This document shows, one piece after another, positions 1-14,582 of a DNA stretch of 64,000 bases (position 1 is the first letter of the stretch; each line of letters starts with the position of its first letter). The translations under genes were made by a program, and so were the position numbers. A model generated the notes under the pieces. That model was not told where the DNA came from. It saw only the letters and a list, made by a program, of their open reading frames with translations, and ran no database searches. The stretch is from Gelatoporia subvermispora B (taxonomy: Eukaryota; Basidiomycota; Agaricomycetes; Polyporales; Gelatoporiaceae), in contig KB445803.1 in assembly GCA_000320605.2 (NCBI GenBank), positions 254,382 to 318,381 on the forward strand. The letters are read 5' to 3'.

Positions 1-1512
1 AGTCAAGATGGTGTCCCGCTGCAGTACGTCGGGTGCCTTGTTCTTTCGAGACGTCTGGCGCGATCGGACCCTTGTTCGTCGCGACGACGCGAGGAGCTCT
101 GTGAGAGTTGGAAGAGCTCGAGGATTGGGTAACAGCGGCACGAACATTTCCCCCGCACTAATTATTTCACCCATTTGCAGAGCAGGATGTGGCGGTGTCG
201 ATGGACGGCTTAGCCGGGTAGGAGGGGTCTTCGGAACTGGTGAGCTGCTGGTTGAAGCGCTGGGAGACAGACGCGCCTTCTTCATAGACGGAGAGACGTT
301 TGATGTTGTTCGGGGAGTGTATGATACTCCAGGATCCTCTGTCGTGAGCGAGCGCACACGTTTGCCTCTATCTGATACGGCCCTTGGAGGATCGTGGTGC
401 ACGTCATCGTGACTACCTTGTGAATAGAATGGCGGCGATGCTATGCCCAGCAGATGCGGTGATTGTGATATGTCCATATGACGGGGTATGGGTGGCGGCT
501 TCTCTCGTCTCTTCTTTCCATTGACTTCTTGTTGTGGTGTTGATGTCTGGAGTTGAGACGGGAAGGAGGGCGGTAAGAAGTCCTGTCATATGCATCAGTG
601 GCCTCCAACATGTCGGAAGCCGATGGGAACCCTGACCATCTCTGATAAATCTCCTATCCGCGCTGCGGCTGTAGGTGGTTGCAATAGCTTCGAAGATCGT
701 TGTGCAGCTGAGTTCGCGGGAAAGGGATTTCGTACAGCCCGATCGTGTGCGAAGCCATCCACGACCGTGGCATCGGGCACGATGTGACTGATATCCTTCG
801 TGTGTTTCTGAGATGAGGTAGAGGGCTTTACGACGACAAATCCCAGGGGAGATTGCTTCATGACTGCTAGACGGCCGGTGTCTTTGGCCTTACCCTTGTC
901 GATCACTCTACTGAGATGAGTGGCTTCTAGTGGTGATGCGGGGTCTTCGAGTCCGTCATGCGTAATCTTCGCCTGCCATGCCGATACCTTCTCCTTGACC
1001 AGTTCTGCCTTCGAGGGACGCTGCGGGGTGTCCTTAGGCCAGAACTTTGATGTCTTCGCACTCGAAAGATCTCTCTGGCGAGTCCATTCGTCCCACTTCT
1101 TCTCATACTCGTCCCACTCCACCTCTGTATCCGGCAGCTGCCACGCAACATTATCGACTGCCAGCTTCCTTCCTTGCCCAATGCGGATGCCGGGAGCAGC
1201 ACCTACATACCCTCGACTTGTGCATGCCGTCCTCAGCATGAACGAGACGTGTCCCCATTTCGGATGAGTCGGGTCATTTCCAGCAGCCGACATAGCAGAT
1301 TTTAATTTAGCTTCGATTGATTTATTGTGGCCATGCTGGACAGGAGACGGCGGGCATGAAGAGGGGCATAGCACTTCCGGGACGTCGGCAAGTCTCTCGC
1401 GAGCTCGACGTAAACGATCGGCAACCTCAGCACAGTCTGCAATTGGATGAGAGCTTGATGAAGACGATGACGATGACGCTGCAGACTGGTCGCTGTTTAA
1501 GTGTGCATCCAT
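1..1512 (-). CDS. Uncharacterised disordered protein, partial (C-terminus off left edge)
   Basis: I do not recognise this protein. The model starts at the only in-frame ATG (1512, protein begins MDAHLNSDQ), runs to 637, removes a 54-nt GT-AG intron (636-583) in phase 0, and continues open from 582 to the window edge, giving at least 486 residues. Exon 1 has a poly-Ser run near residue 12, then a compact charged and tryptophan-containing stretch (PTHPKWGHVSFMLRTACTS, then a WDEYEKKWDEWTRQRDL-like segment) that looks like the only folded part. The second exon is basic and Ser/Pro-rich with a motif LPNPRALPTLTELLASS, typical of a nuclear disordered tail. It is divergent from shugoshin and shares a 486-bp promoter region with it. 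The open frame through both exons supports a real gene; the function is unknown. Confidence 0.6.
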
Positions 1513-1998
1513 GAGGAGATGATCCACCGCAGCTGGTACATGCAATCCGCGGCCGACTGAGAGCTGCTTGCGAGAACTGAGGTACTGAGCGATCTGAGAA
1601 TTCGCAATGGTAGTATATGCTATGCAATAGTAATGTTGTCGATGCCGCCCAAGATGCCAAGCTGTGCGTCGTGAATGGTGACCAAGACTAATAATGAAGA
1701 GATGGACAATCGAAGAACACGGTGGTGGCACGCGCGCGAGTCCTCGGACATTAATTTCGAACTCAACTGAGGCAAAATCAAATCAGAACTAAACCGTTCC
1801 ATTGGTCTCACAAGCGTGGCAATTATCACAGCTCTACTCAAACAAACCAAACGGTTCCATTGAGATAAGATTCATGGTTCAAATGTGCTGATAAGATTAG
1901 ATGCGCGTGCCCTTCCTTGATCAACTCGTGGTCATCGCGAACAACCACCACCCGTGGCCTCGACACCGCCCTCAAGATCTCACTCAACACCGCCCGCT
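1513..1998. promoter_or_regulatory. Divergent promoter between the left-edge gene and shugoshin
   Basis: A 486-bp spacer lies between two start codons facing away from each other (1512 on minus, 1999 on plus). No strong TATA box is obvious. It probably serves both genes. The CAAACGGTTCCATTGAG-type sequence near 1847 recurs loosely as AAACCGTTCCATTG near 1790, a short direct repeat of unknown meaning. Confidence 0.4.
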
Positions 1999-4127
1999 AT
2001 GAGCAGGCGGCAGTCGCGTGTATCGACGGACATTCGACAAAACGACACCCTCCTCGAGTTTGAAAACTGTGAGTATGAGCATGCTCCTCATCTCCGCGAT
2101 GTGAACGGGACTCATCGCCGAGCGCCGTTCTTAGTCAAGAAGAAATTCCTCCTCGCCAACAAACACATCACAAAGTGAGTAGCACACCTCTCACACCGTC
2201 ATTTGGGCTCACAGAACTCCGGGTGAAGACTTAACTCCACTCTCAGCGTTCGGATAGAGGAACTCAATGCCCAAATCTCAACGCTCTACGTCGAGAACTT
2301 GCGCCTGCGTGCATCCGAGATAGCGCTGGCATCGCAGTTGAAGCGGGAGCGCGAAAGGTCGCGCAGGATCATGGCGGATGCGGAGGCTGCGGTATGTTGC
2401 ACTGGAGCCCATCTCACACCACGTTCAATAACACCCGCACTAGACCCACAACCTCATGAAGCATCTTGGCAGCATCCGCAAGTCATTCAACGTACCTCAT
2501 GTGAGGCAGTCCACGCCTGAGCCCCAACCACCCACCGCCACTGCACGTGCGAAGCGTCCGGCTCCTGACCCCAACGCATCGCCAGCGGTCCCGCGGCTCG
2601 CACGCCCACCTACTGTGCCTGGTATCTACGAGGATGACGAGGAAGATGTAGTGTCCGAGGATGACCTGGACGCTGATGTGGAAGTAGAATTGAGCCCAAC
2701 GCCCAAACGGCGGAAGACGAAACCACGCTTGTCGAGCTCACGGTTGCCTCTCCCTTCTCACATAGCGTCACCTCCACCAGGATCTGTGCCCGAGATCGAC
2801 TCCGATGGACATCTCGGGAAGTCTGGCAAACGGAGACCCACGAGACGACAGAGCGGACTGTTGACCAGCATGTCCATCACTACGGTAACACCGAGTGGGA
2901 TCACTACGGAGCTCCTACCCGCGAGACCGCCAAGCCCAGCATATGGATCTCCTCTACGGAGAGAGGTTGGTCTTGCTGAGGAAGAGGATGAGAAAGCTGT
3001 GATCCGGGGAGGGTACTACGTTGAGCAGGAGGAGCAGGAGGTTGACGTCGTGTCGCTCACCATAACGAAGCGGGACAAGAAAGAGAAGAAGCCTAAAGAT
3101 AAGGAAAGGGGGAAGGAAAAAGAAAAAGAAAGGGCAAGGGACAAGGAGAGCAGCAAGGAAAGCAGCTCGGAGAGTGGCAGGACGAGGGAGCGGGAACGGG
3201 AATCAGAGCGCAAGAGGCCAACACGAGAACCAGATGACCAGCCTCCTTCTGCTATAGCAGGAGGAAGCAAATCGAAGCTGAAGGACGTCACAAACTCACA
3301 AAGTAGTCACCTAGGGCTGCCCCTTCTGGATACAGCTCCAGGTACGTCGCCCTCGTGGATCTCATTACAGTTAATCTCATCGCGATAATGCGCGCTTTTC
3401 ATTACACAGTAGATCATGAACGACAACGGACACCAGATAATGATATCCCTACCTCTGCCACCTCTACTCGCACGTCTTCTTCCGGGCGTACTTCGTCGTC
3501 CACACCCAGTACCACACCAGCGCCACCTACGAAAGCCTCTGAGCTGCAGCCTGCATATCTACCCTCACCCCGAACATCGAGCCCCTTGCTGCAAGATCTA
3601 GCCGTCGACTCAGAGACGGCGGGCGGACGCGAGAGGCGGGTACGCAAGAGCATTAACTACGCCGAACCCAAACTCAACACGTGAGTACGCATGTCATTTA
3701 TGATGCTCCTGTGTTCAAGTTCATCATTCCTTGTAGAAAAATGCGGAAACCTGATCGCATCCCGCCTCCGGCTATATCTGTCACCTCCACTTCAAAGCGC
3801 ACATCGATCTCCTCATGTTCTGTTGATGTACCCGCACGCCGTTCTTCACTGGAATCTTCCACACAGCCGTCATCATCATCATCGAATGACGACGGGCAGT
3901 CCGCACAGCCTTCTTCCACCGTGCGGCGAAAGAAGTCCCGACCCTACGTCTATGACGACGACGATGAAAGCGAGGGCACACAGGCCGACGCGGAGGCCGG
4001 TGCCCTGCGAAGCGGACGGTCTGATGGCTGGGTTAACATCGATGGAAGACGACGCAGCGTGCAGAGCGGCTCCAGCCTGCGACGCTTGGAAGGAGAAAAC
4101 TCTCGACGACATAGCATGGCTGTATAG
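1999..4127 (+). CDS. SGO1: Shugoshin (centromeric cohesin protector)
   Basis: Shugoshin protects centromeric cohesin by recruiting PP2A at the kinetochore. Six exons join in phase: 1999-2068, 2135-2174, 2247-2391, 2444-3341, 3410-3680 and 3737-4127, encoding 604 residues. Splicing creates the N-terminal shugoshin coiled coil (ENFKKKFLLANKHIT, then a leucine-rich helix ending in YVENLRLRASEI) and the basic C-terminal shugoshin box (RRVRKSINYAEPKLNTKMRK), which is itself assembled across the 3680/3737 junction. The middle is long, acidic then Lys/Glu/Arg-rich and probably disordered, as usual in this family. Start 1999 is the first ATG in frame; the frame is open upstream only through a GTG. 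Both diagnostic ends are present, so the call is firm. It is followed 578 bp later by PRP4 on the same strand. Confidence 0.93.
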
Positions 4128-4705
4128 GCAGCAACTCGTTCGTGATACGACCTGATGACCACATGCCTCCACGTTCATGACTTGCTGTTTCTCGGGGCTT
4201 TGGGCTAGTGAGAGCAGGCATTTACGATGTCTCCACGCGTTCATCAACTTCTAGTATGTATCTTGCATATTCCGCGAGCGTCACCATTCCGGACTGCGAA
4301 GTAGACAATTAATGTATTATATATGCCATTATTCATATCGACTCGATCCTCCGTCCCTGGAGTAGTAGACGAGCTCTGCAGACAAAAATGCCTCGATTTT
4401 GTGTATGAATTTGTCGAACCGGCTGCCACTATGGAGCGCATTTCCTCTGGATTATTTTCTGACCCAAAAGACATATCTGCAATCTCTGTTGTGGCGGAGA
4501 CAGAAAAGGGGGGTTATCATGCCGTGAGATATGTAATGCAGTGAAGCGGAGCGTGAAAGGCTTGGCAGGGAAGGTCGCTTGGTGCTCATCGTTAGCACCG
4601 ACGTCGACGGCCAACAAGCCCAACAACCGTACGGCGCATACATCCACTACTACTCTTTTCTTCTCATCGTGCGGTGCCCCGTAAACCCCAATCTCACGAT
4701 ACGCC
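4128..4705. other. Intergenic, SGO1 to PRP4
   Basis: This 578-bp spacer lies between tandem genes and holds the 3' end of shugoshin and the promoter of the kinase. An AT-rich patch at 4310-4325 (ATGTATTATATATG) could act in 3' end formation. I see no coding model. Confidence 0.4.
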
Positions 4706-7355
<2,650 letters not shown>

Positions 7356-7656
7356 AGTGCATAGTCACGGACGTGAAGCGTAGTAATGTGATAGGACATC
7401 TTGCTGCTCCATTCTTCGTGTATTTTAGACCTACTGTTCTCTGACAAGTCCTTGTATCAGCTTCTCGTGAACGGTTCCCACCACATGAGGAACTCCCTCG
7501 GTCAGGCGGTCCGTCCGGTGCTTCGCCCATTCAGTCATGGGACCAAGTAAGCGACTGGCGAGCGGGCACGGATATTAATAGGAGGTCGTTGTGAACTCTT
7601 GAGGAGGGATGAGTGCGCGCAGACTCGAGAACATTTCACTGCATCTGAAGCCAACA
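7356..7656. other. Intergenic, PRP4 to cyclase
   Basis: About 300 bp with no coding signal; it holds the PRP4 3' end and the promoter of the cyclase gene. An upstream ATG at 7609 is in frame with the cyclase and could add 16 residues. Confidence 0.4.
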
Positions 7657-9421
7657 ATGTCTAGGCAACTACCGTCCTTCGATGAACTGCCCAACTTCAA
7701 CAACTATTCTGGCTGTGCTTGGGATGTGTGGGGAAAGGGTGACCAGCTTGGAACCATCAACCTCCTGACTGAAGATGTCGTGAAGCAAGCTGCGGCAGAG
7801 GAAATCAAGTGCGTCATCCTACTCGGTTGCACCTGGCTACGTCCTGAACGCAGCATTCAACGCAGATCTGGCAAGAGTGTCTGTCTTAACTGGTCAGTTT
7901 ATGCATTTCCTCCTATTGGAGACTGAAATGACGTGAAAACGACTTTAGGCCAGTCAACTATCCTGCGAAAGTAAGCATGGGCATCGGATCGACGAGCACA
8001 TGACGGTATCGAATAAAGCATGTCTAGCCCATGTTTGACCGTCAACCACCGCACCACGAAATTTATGCGAAACGGCATCCTTTCAAGCTTGTGAATGACG
8101 ATGTCATCCATATTGTATGCCAGTAGTTACGTCGATTGATCAGAGTCTATTGACACGGGTTTGCTACTCAGAACACTCAGTCAGGAACTCAGTGGGATGG
8201 ACTGAGGCATTTCGGAATTGTTGAACACCAGGTCTTCTATCAAGGGTACGGGCCTATTTCATCCCGAGTTTAACGTTCATGGTAATTTCAGTATAGCACT
8301 CCTCCGGATGCTGTTACAACGGGACGTAACGTCATCCTGGGGCCCGAGAGTATCGACCCTGAATTGATTAAGCTGGGAATTCACAGTAGGTGTTCGCCGA
8401 AACGATACCTGATCCTTGCGTCCGTTGACGAGATAATAGACTGGGCGCAACATGGAATCAGTGGTAGAGGAGTACTCCTGGATCTCGTGAAGTATTTCAC
8501 GGAGACCCAGGGAGACCTTCCGTATGACCCGTGGGCAACTCACGGTATATCCGTGAAAGTCCTAGAGGCTTGTGCTCAAGCCGAAGGCGTCACTTTCCGG
8601 CAGGGCGACATCCTGCTCATCAGGGCTGGATTCATGCGCAAGTGGTATGCTGCTAATCAAGAAGACAGGGATGCCTTGGGTAGCAAGCCGGAGACTTTGT
8701 ACGTGTCACTACACGCGTCGATCCTAGCCTACAATAACGTCTGAGGTTGCTAGCGCTGGCATTGAGCAAACCGAGGACATGAAGCGCTTCTTGTGGTATG
8801 AATGTCGACGTACATCCGATTTTCGATCATGACACAAGGCTTTGCGTGCAGGAACAATCACTTTGCGGCGACTGCTTCTGATCAGCCTGCTCTCGAGGTG
8901 ATTTGCTTCATGTCCAAGCTTCCCGCAAGTTGGACTAATGACTGAATTAGCACTGGCCGCCTCCGGCCGGCGTTCCTCACCTTCACTGCGTACGTCCATC
9001 TCGTCACGCGCGTTATTCATGACACTAAACATTACCACAATCAGACACTGCTCGGGTGTGTCTAAACCACTCCTATCTCGGTGGCAATCTAACAAACTGT
9101 ATATAGTCTTTGGGGTATGCCGATAGGTACGTCATTCTGCACCGCAGATGTTCAGAACGCGGATTGTCCCTGTAGGTGAATTCTTCGACCTTGAAGCTCT
9201 GTCGAAGCAGTGCGCAGAGAGTGGACGATACACATTCTTCTTCTCCTCGTGGCCTCTCAATATGTGCGTCGCCTGGCACACCTGGATAACACAGCCCAGG
9301 GTCAGCTAACCCCCGTATTTGACAGCCTTGGTGGCGTGGCAAGCCCACCCAATGCAGCTGTGAGCCCCATGGCCTCAGCTGACGGCACTGCACTGACCCT
9401 GGCTTGCAGGCATACTTCTAA
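7657..9421 (+). CDS. Cyclase-superfamily hydrolase (kynurenine formamidase-like fold)
   Basis: Member of the putative cyclase family (PF04199), metal-dependent hydrolases related to arylformamidase; the fungal branch has no settled substrate. Many short exons give a protein starting MSRQLPSFDELPNF and reading GCAWDVWGKGDQLGTINLL, then the metal-binding signature NTQSGTQWDGLRHFG, GRGVLLDLVKY, PYDPWATHGIS, GDILLIRAGF, GIEQTEDMKRFLW, NNHFAATASDQPALE, LLGLWGMPIGEFFDLEALS and a C-terminus GGVASPPNAAAYF. The terminal AYF and stop come only after splicing a final intron (about 9362-9409). The HxGTH-like motif of the family appears as the SGTQWDGLRHF form usual in fungi. I prefer ATG 7657 over 7609 because the family normally begins close to the FDELP motif. 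The gene converges on the MFS transporter. Confidence 0.88.
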
Positions 9422-9721
9422 GCGCCGAGGAGCGACAGAGAAGCAAGGAGTTGAAATGCGTGCAGAATGCGATCGATGTATTTGTATTGAGTACAGGACA
9501 GTTACCGGACATGAGGGTATATGAAATGTGCACAGCGGTGTTGCCAACCAAACTATCCCTGAGCCAAGATGCAATCGAACAATACCCCAGAAGCTTGTAC
9601 AGTCACATCTATAGTAATTGCAGGAAAGCGGGAGAATTATCGTACAGATGGTAGCTCTTGGCACTATTCCTCGTGACATAACCTCGTGTTTCGTCCAATG
9701 CGGGGAACATTGCTGCCAGCT
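9422..9721. other. Convergent intergenic spacer
   Basis: A 300-bp spacer between two convergent stop codons (cyclase and MFS transporter). No further gene is visible. Confidence 0.4.
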
Positions 9722-12595
9722 CTAGACAGCCTGGTAGGTCGACAGGCGTCTGGCCTTTGAACCCTTCGTGATCATGACTGGCGCGTCGTCATCTGTGTCG
9801 CTGTCGAGGTCGTCATCGCTATTCTCAGAGCTGCCAACAAGGGTCGGCTCCCGCTCGTCTGTGCTCGTCTGAGTTGTCTCCTCCGCGGCCTCATGTTCAG
9901 TCTTGGGGCGGGGTGCATCGAGGTTTTTGTCAGGAATCTGTGACGCGTCAGGTTACGTAGCGATAGACTGGTCATGCCGACGTACGGGCAGACGGGCGAG
10001 GTATGCAAGGAAGGTTGAGCAGGCCGCCATAATGAACACAGCGCGGAGACCAATAGCATACGAATCTCGTGCCGCGCGCTGCAGGTCTGGAGGCAATTTC
10101 GCCACTAACGTGGCAGAATGACGAATTTTAGTGATCATCTAATGGAAGGAAGGGGGTGAGCAACGGCCATTCGGATACAACGAAGCAATGTCGCCGTGGC
10201 TGTGACTGACATCTTCGTCATTTGGGATTCGCTGATGCAATTGGTCATTCAGTACGGACTGGAAGATTGCGGCTGAGAGTGCGACGCCCATAACCTGTCC
10301 TGTATATGAATGTCAGGAGAGAACATCCCGTCGAAGTCACTGTTTGACAAACCTGTTCCCCTAAAAAGCTGCGCAAACCCAGTGCCTACGGCCATCGCAG
10401 ACTCTGCAGCGGCATCAACAGATGTGCATTGAAGGATAAACAATAAATCACATACGAGGCAGGTGAGCGAGTAGCGCAACTAATTGTGTCATATCAGCAG
10501 AATCGCCAACATACTGCAATAAGATCACATACTGAAGACGGTTTGAAGCACCACCGCGTTTCCGAAGCCCAAAGGTAACTGGAAATTTGTGAGCTTGTAC
10601 TCCTGCTACCTGAAGGCTGCGAAGACCAGACTCACAATGCTCAACCACAGCTGAGCGTCGGAAGAGTCCTCCCGCATAAAGCAGAGCATGACAGCGGAAA
10701 TGAACGGGAAAATACCAAAGGCCATGTTGACAAGCTTGTATTTTCCTGTCTTGTGCATCCACCATCTGAGCAAAAGCCCGGTTGCATAAGTTTCGAGAGG
10801 TCTTAGACGCGCTCTATCAGCACTTACCCAGCAAAAAGCGATCCTAAAGAAATCGATACTCCGTTCGGGATGAGATGCGCACCTAGTGTGGAACCTGGCT
10901 TAGCAGTCGCCCCTGATCTCCACCGTACCTGACTCACCAGCTTCACTGGCACTCGCAAGAAGCACAGTCTGGAACCACGTCGGGAAGTTGTACATGACGC
11001 TGAAGTTGCAAGTCGCGACCAGCATCTGGCTGACAGCAACTAGAACAGGAGTCCTCTGTCGAAGAAGGGAGGGTGCGAGGACGGGCTCGATTGCAAAGTG
11101 CAGTTCAACGACAACAAATGCAATAGCGAAGAAGACAGCGCATGTCAATGGTACGTATACCGTGCGCTCAGTCCACTTAAGAAAACTCGATGAGACTTGG
11201 AGACGTGGCAGAACACAAATGGAGCGACGTACAGTTTGCTCCTCGTTAAATTTGTTGGACAGGAACACAAGAATAGACAGGACCTGTTTAAACATGTGTC
11301 ATGACCAAATACTATCTCAGCTTAGAGCAAACTCACAGCGCCGAGCAGCGTAAGACTGCCACCATAGTCGATGCGTTTGAGCATCTCTTTTGTGCTTTTT
11401 CCCTTTCCCTAGTAGATTCGGCCCACTCAGAACTCCAATATCTTCACCGGGTAAACAAGTTATGCTTACCGGTGTCACATAATTCAGATGGACGGACGTA
11501 AGAGCAAAGGACACGATGAAGAGCGGAATTTGGATGAGGAACGCCCATCTCCAGCCGAACCTGATGCGCGGGTCTCAGCATCATATGCATTTTAATGTCG
11601 TGATTCGAACCTGTCGCTTATGTAGCCACCGAGAGGACCTCCTAGGCCCATTCCCATCTGAACGCACGTCAGCACATCAATTTCGCGGTCATTATATGAA
11701 GACACCCACACTATTGAAAATAGATGCGATGCCTTGTGTCAAGCCCCTCTGGCGTAAGCTATACATATCACTCGTGATAACCCTATACACCAAAATTTGT
11801 CACTGAACGACGTGATGTGTGTGCGTGACTCACGTTGCAGTCGTCATGATGCCTCCTCCACCCAAACCGCTGAGCTGTCATGCCGTAGGTTGGTTCGATA
11901 TGCACACAAGGTACTTATAGGACCTCGATAACTCACGAATCTAGCGGCGATCAGTGTCTCCATGTTTCCTGATAGTCCACATGCGAGAGTTCCAAAGCCT
12001 GCAAACAACACCGCTGCCTGATTTGCACCTCTGCGACCCATGACATTGCAAAGCCGCCCGTATAGAGGCGTGAACGTGCATGTCGCAAGAAGGTATCTTT
12101 GGTATCTGCGTTGTAATAGCTTGCGGTTGAACTGAGGTCCATGTCACGTACGAGGTGCCCAACCAGCTGGCTTGATGCGACTTGTTAAATTCTGAAGAAA
12201 TCGAAGGAAGCACTTGACGCCATTCAGGACTCGTATGAGGTGATTGGAGCAACGTGGACTCACAAGTGGCTACCAGAGTGGCTGTGTTGCTACTATGTCA
12301 GACGTCGTGCGTGTGTCCTAGAAAACTTTACGCACTGTTCAAAGACTACATGGTCAAGAAGAATGAATCTACGACGTGAACAATGCGGCAAATGGATCGA
12401 AGAGACACTACACACAGATAAAAACGTAGCCACCCAAATTCCAGCTAATATTCCATTGCGGGTCGAGCACGTTATTTCAAGCGGTCCGACCTTCGGCGTG
12501 AGTTTGGTTGCCGGTAACGGCTCACCGGCGGCAACGGCGGCACCCGGCAGCGCCGCTGCTACCGACTGAAGCAAGGGATCTCTCTCAGTAGGCAT
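9722..12595 (-). CDS. MFS transporter, multidrug / vacuolar basic amino acid type (DHA2-like)
   Basis: A membrane transporter of the major facilitator superfamily. Start 12595 gives MPTERDPLLQ, a dileucine-like acidic start typical of the vacuolar VBA/Fnx1 branch. After splicing roughly ten short introns the protein shows helix 1 GILAGIWVATFL, SSEFNKSHQASWLGTSY, the motif A region PLYGRLCNVMGRRGAN, LACGLSGNMETLIAARF, a glycine-rich GLGGGGIMTT segment, DRFGWRWAFLIQIP, and then several hydrophobic helices (SILVFLSNKF, FFAIAFVVVEL, QMLVATCNFSVMYNFPTWFQ, SLGSLFAGWWMH). The tail is acidic (DDDLDSDTDDDAP). Fourteen helices are expected. The substrate cannot be read: basic amino acids or drugs are possible. 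It converges on the cyclase gene. Confidence 0.85.
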
Positions 12596-14582
12596 CAAAA
12601 GGAGAATATGTACACAGGTCGTAGAAAATTGGGAGGAGGAATGAAGGAGACGAGGAGGCTGACCGCCCAGGTGGGGACATTATGTATGATGGGATTAGCG
12701 GACGAAAGTCCGGGCTGAAATTCCGGCAGCCAATAGTGGATCTCGGCCGAGCCGGCATTGAACGCCTGTCTGAAAAGCAATAATTTGGAATTGTCTCGGC
12801 TCTTGATCCTGGCGCCCTGGGCGAATGTCCGCCCCTGGCTGCTCTAGACATCGTGCTGGCATCCTTGTCGCTCCTCCGGCAGCAGCCTTGAAATTCATAT
12901 CAATGCTATCAGTGTTCTCCAATTCAAACCGAGCATTTGTGGCAGCTTTAGTTCGACGTCGAAGTCCCAACTTGTCTGATACGATGAGGGCGGACATCTG
13001 CCAGCCCCGATCGCTGTTCTGGGCTTCGAGAAAACAGGCCAAGGGCGCTTGCCTCATGGCTGCCCCTCCCGCGCCTTCAACGAGTAGCCTATCGTTCGCG
13101 TCCACCGATATACGAATTGGTGCTTCTTCTGCAAAGATGTGCCATGTTTATCGACAATCCCTGTAATTTTCTCTCGATGCGGCGCTGGGGCGCTATAACA
13201 ACATCTACTTCAGTGCGCAAGCCCACCCTGGAGCATAATGCTCGATCAAGTGACCACAGCGGACATTTGCTCCCGGTCTATAGTTACCGCGCGCGCAGGT
13301 GTGTAGAATCCAGGATTTCCTTCCCAAGCTGGCTTCAGGATACATCAGATATTTCGATCGAACGGCCGATAAATGCTAAGTGAAAGGGGTCAGTTCTGGT
13401 CTTACGTCTGACTGGCCGTCGGTTACTCAAGCGCGCACGACATTTCATTGTTCCTGTGTTCATATTCATTATCAATGCGACGTTGTTGATCCATCAAACT
13501 CCATGTGCCTGTCTTCTCTTCCGAATGCACACTGGCCACAATCCGCCCCACCATGTAGCATTCATGCAGCACACCGTTCTGTGATCACTACGGTGAAATG
13601 AGATTAATCGGTTATACCCTGTCTCAAGCGAAGTTTCGAATCCTGTCAATCATGGGGTCCAGCGCCCATGACGGCCGACATCGGCCATTCGAAGAAGTTT
13701 GCCGACGCATCGCTTTGACGTTTGTCAGAGCAGGTCGCGGTCATTCGCTCCTTGTCATGTGGAGCGGATCTCATCCCTCCGTACGTGCGGTGAGGTTGTG
13801 CATACTATACTTTGGATTTACGAAGTTCATCTCTTACCTTACATAGTAGCACTTGCGGACCTATGAGACAGACCTCCTACCCTATGATGGACATCCACGG
13901 CTTGCAGATGATTGCATCTTCGGGAGAAGCACGGATACGTTCCCGCGAAGATATATAAATCAGGTCTCTCTCGTAAAGATAAGGCGCTGGTGGAGACTGA
14001 TGCAGATGGTTGGACACCTTGTGAACGGTCTTTGGTACTCGTCCATTACGTGCATGGGCACTTCCGTGTTGGCGACTTCATACTACCCTCGCAGGCTATC
14101 TGAGAGATTGCATTTCTCCAGCAGTATAGATCATCGTTCATTTTGGGTTCACTTTGTCCGACGGCATGATGCGCAGCGCCTTCGGAATTACGGTTGGCGC
14201 TCACATATGCCGCCGGGTTATCAGACCTCCCAGTTTGACTCTCGAATACGTGACGGCACGTAGTATAGGCACATGCTGCGAGACCTAGGGAGAGTGCTGC
14301 CGTCTCTTGCCGTTCTACAAATCAGGGAATGCGCAGACTAATGTGATCCTGCGACAGCGCTGCAGGATGGCAACCCAAGTGTCTGCATACCCCTGCATAT
14401 CATGCCGCGCTACTGGATTGGGCATGTCTTGTGATTTCTCGTGTCACAAGGGAAAGCTAGATACGTTGATGTCTACCTCCAGTTCTCATGATTGAGCACT
14501 TTCAAAGGCATCTGGTTTTGCACTGGATGACGAACTTTCGCGCTCGGTTAAAGCACGCTACTGTCTCTGATCGGTCAACTGG
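12596..14582. other. Gene-poor stretch, 2.0 kb
   Basis: No convincing coding model. Several frames of 60-136 codons exist on both strands but have no recognisable motif, biased codon use or consistent splice sites. The longest, on minus at 12695-13105, starts without an ATG at its apparent beginning and does not extend across plausible introns. Confidence 0.4.

Noticed and set aside
1954..1998. Upstream start of shugoshin at 1954
   Set aside because: The codon is GTG; the first in-frame ATG is at 1999.
2456..3388. 310-codon frame as a separate gene
   Set aside because: It is the large fourth exon of shugoshin read into the following intron.
12695..13105. 136-codon minus frame
   Set aside because: Non-ATG beginning, no motif, no supporting splice sites.
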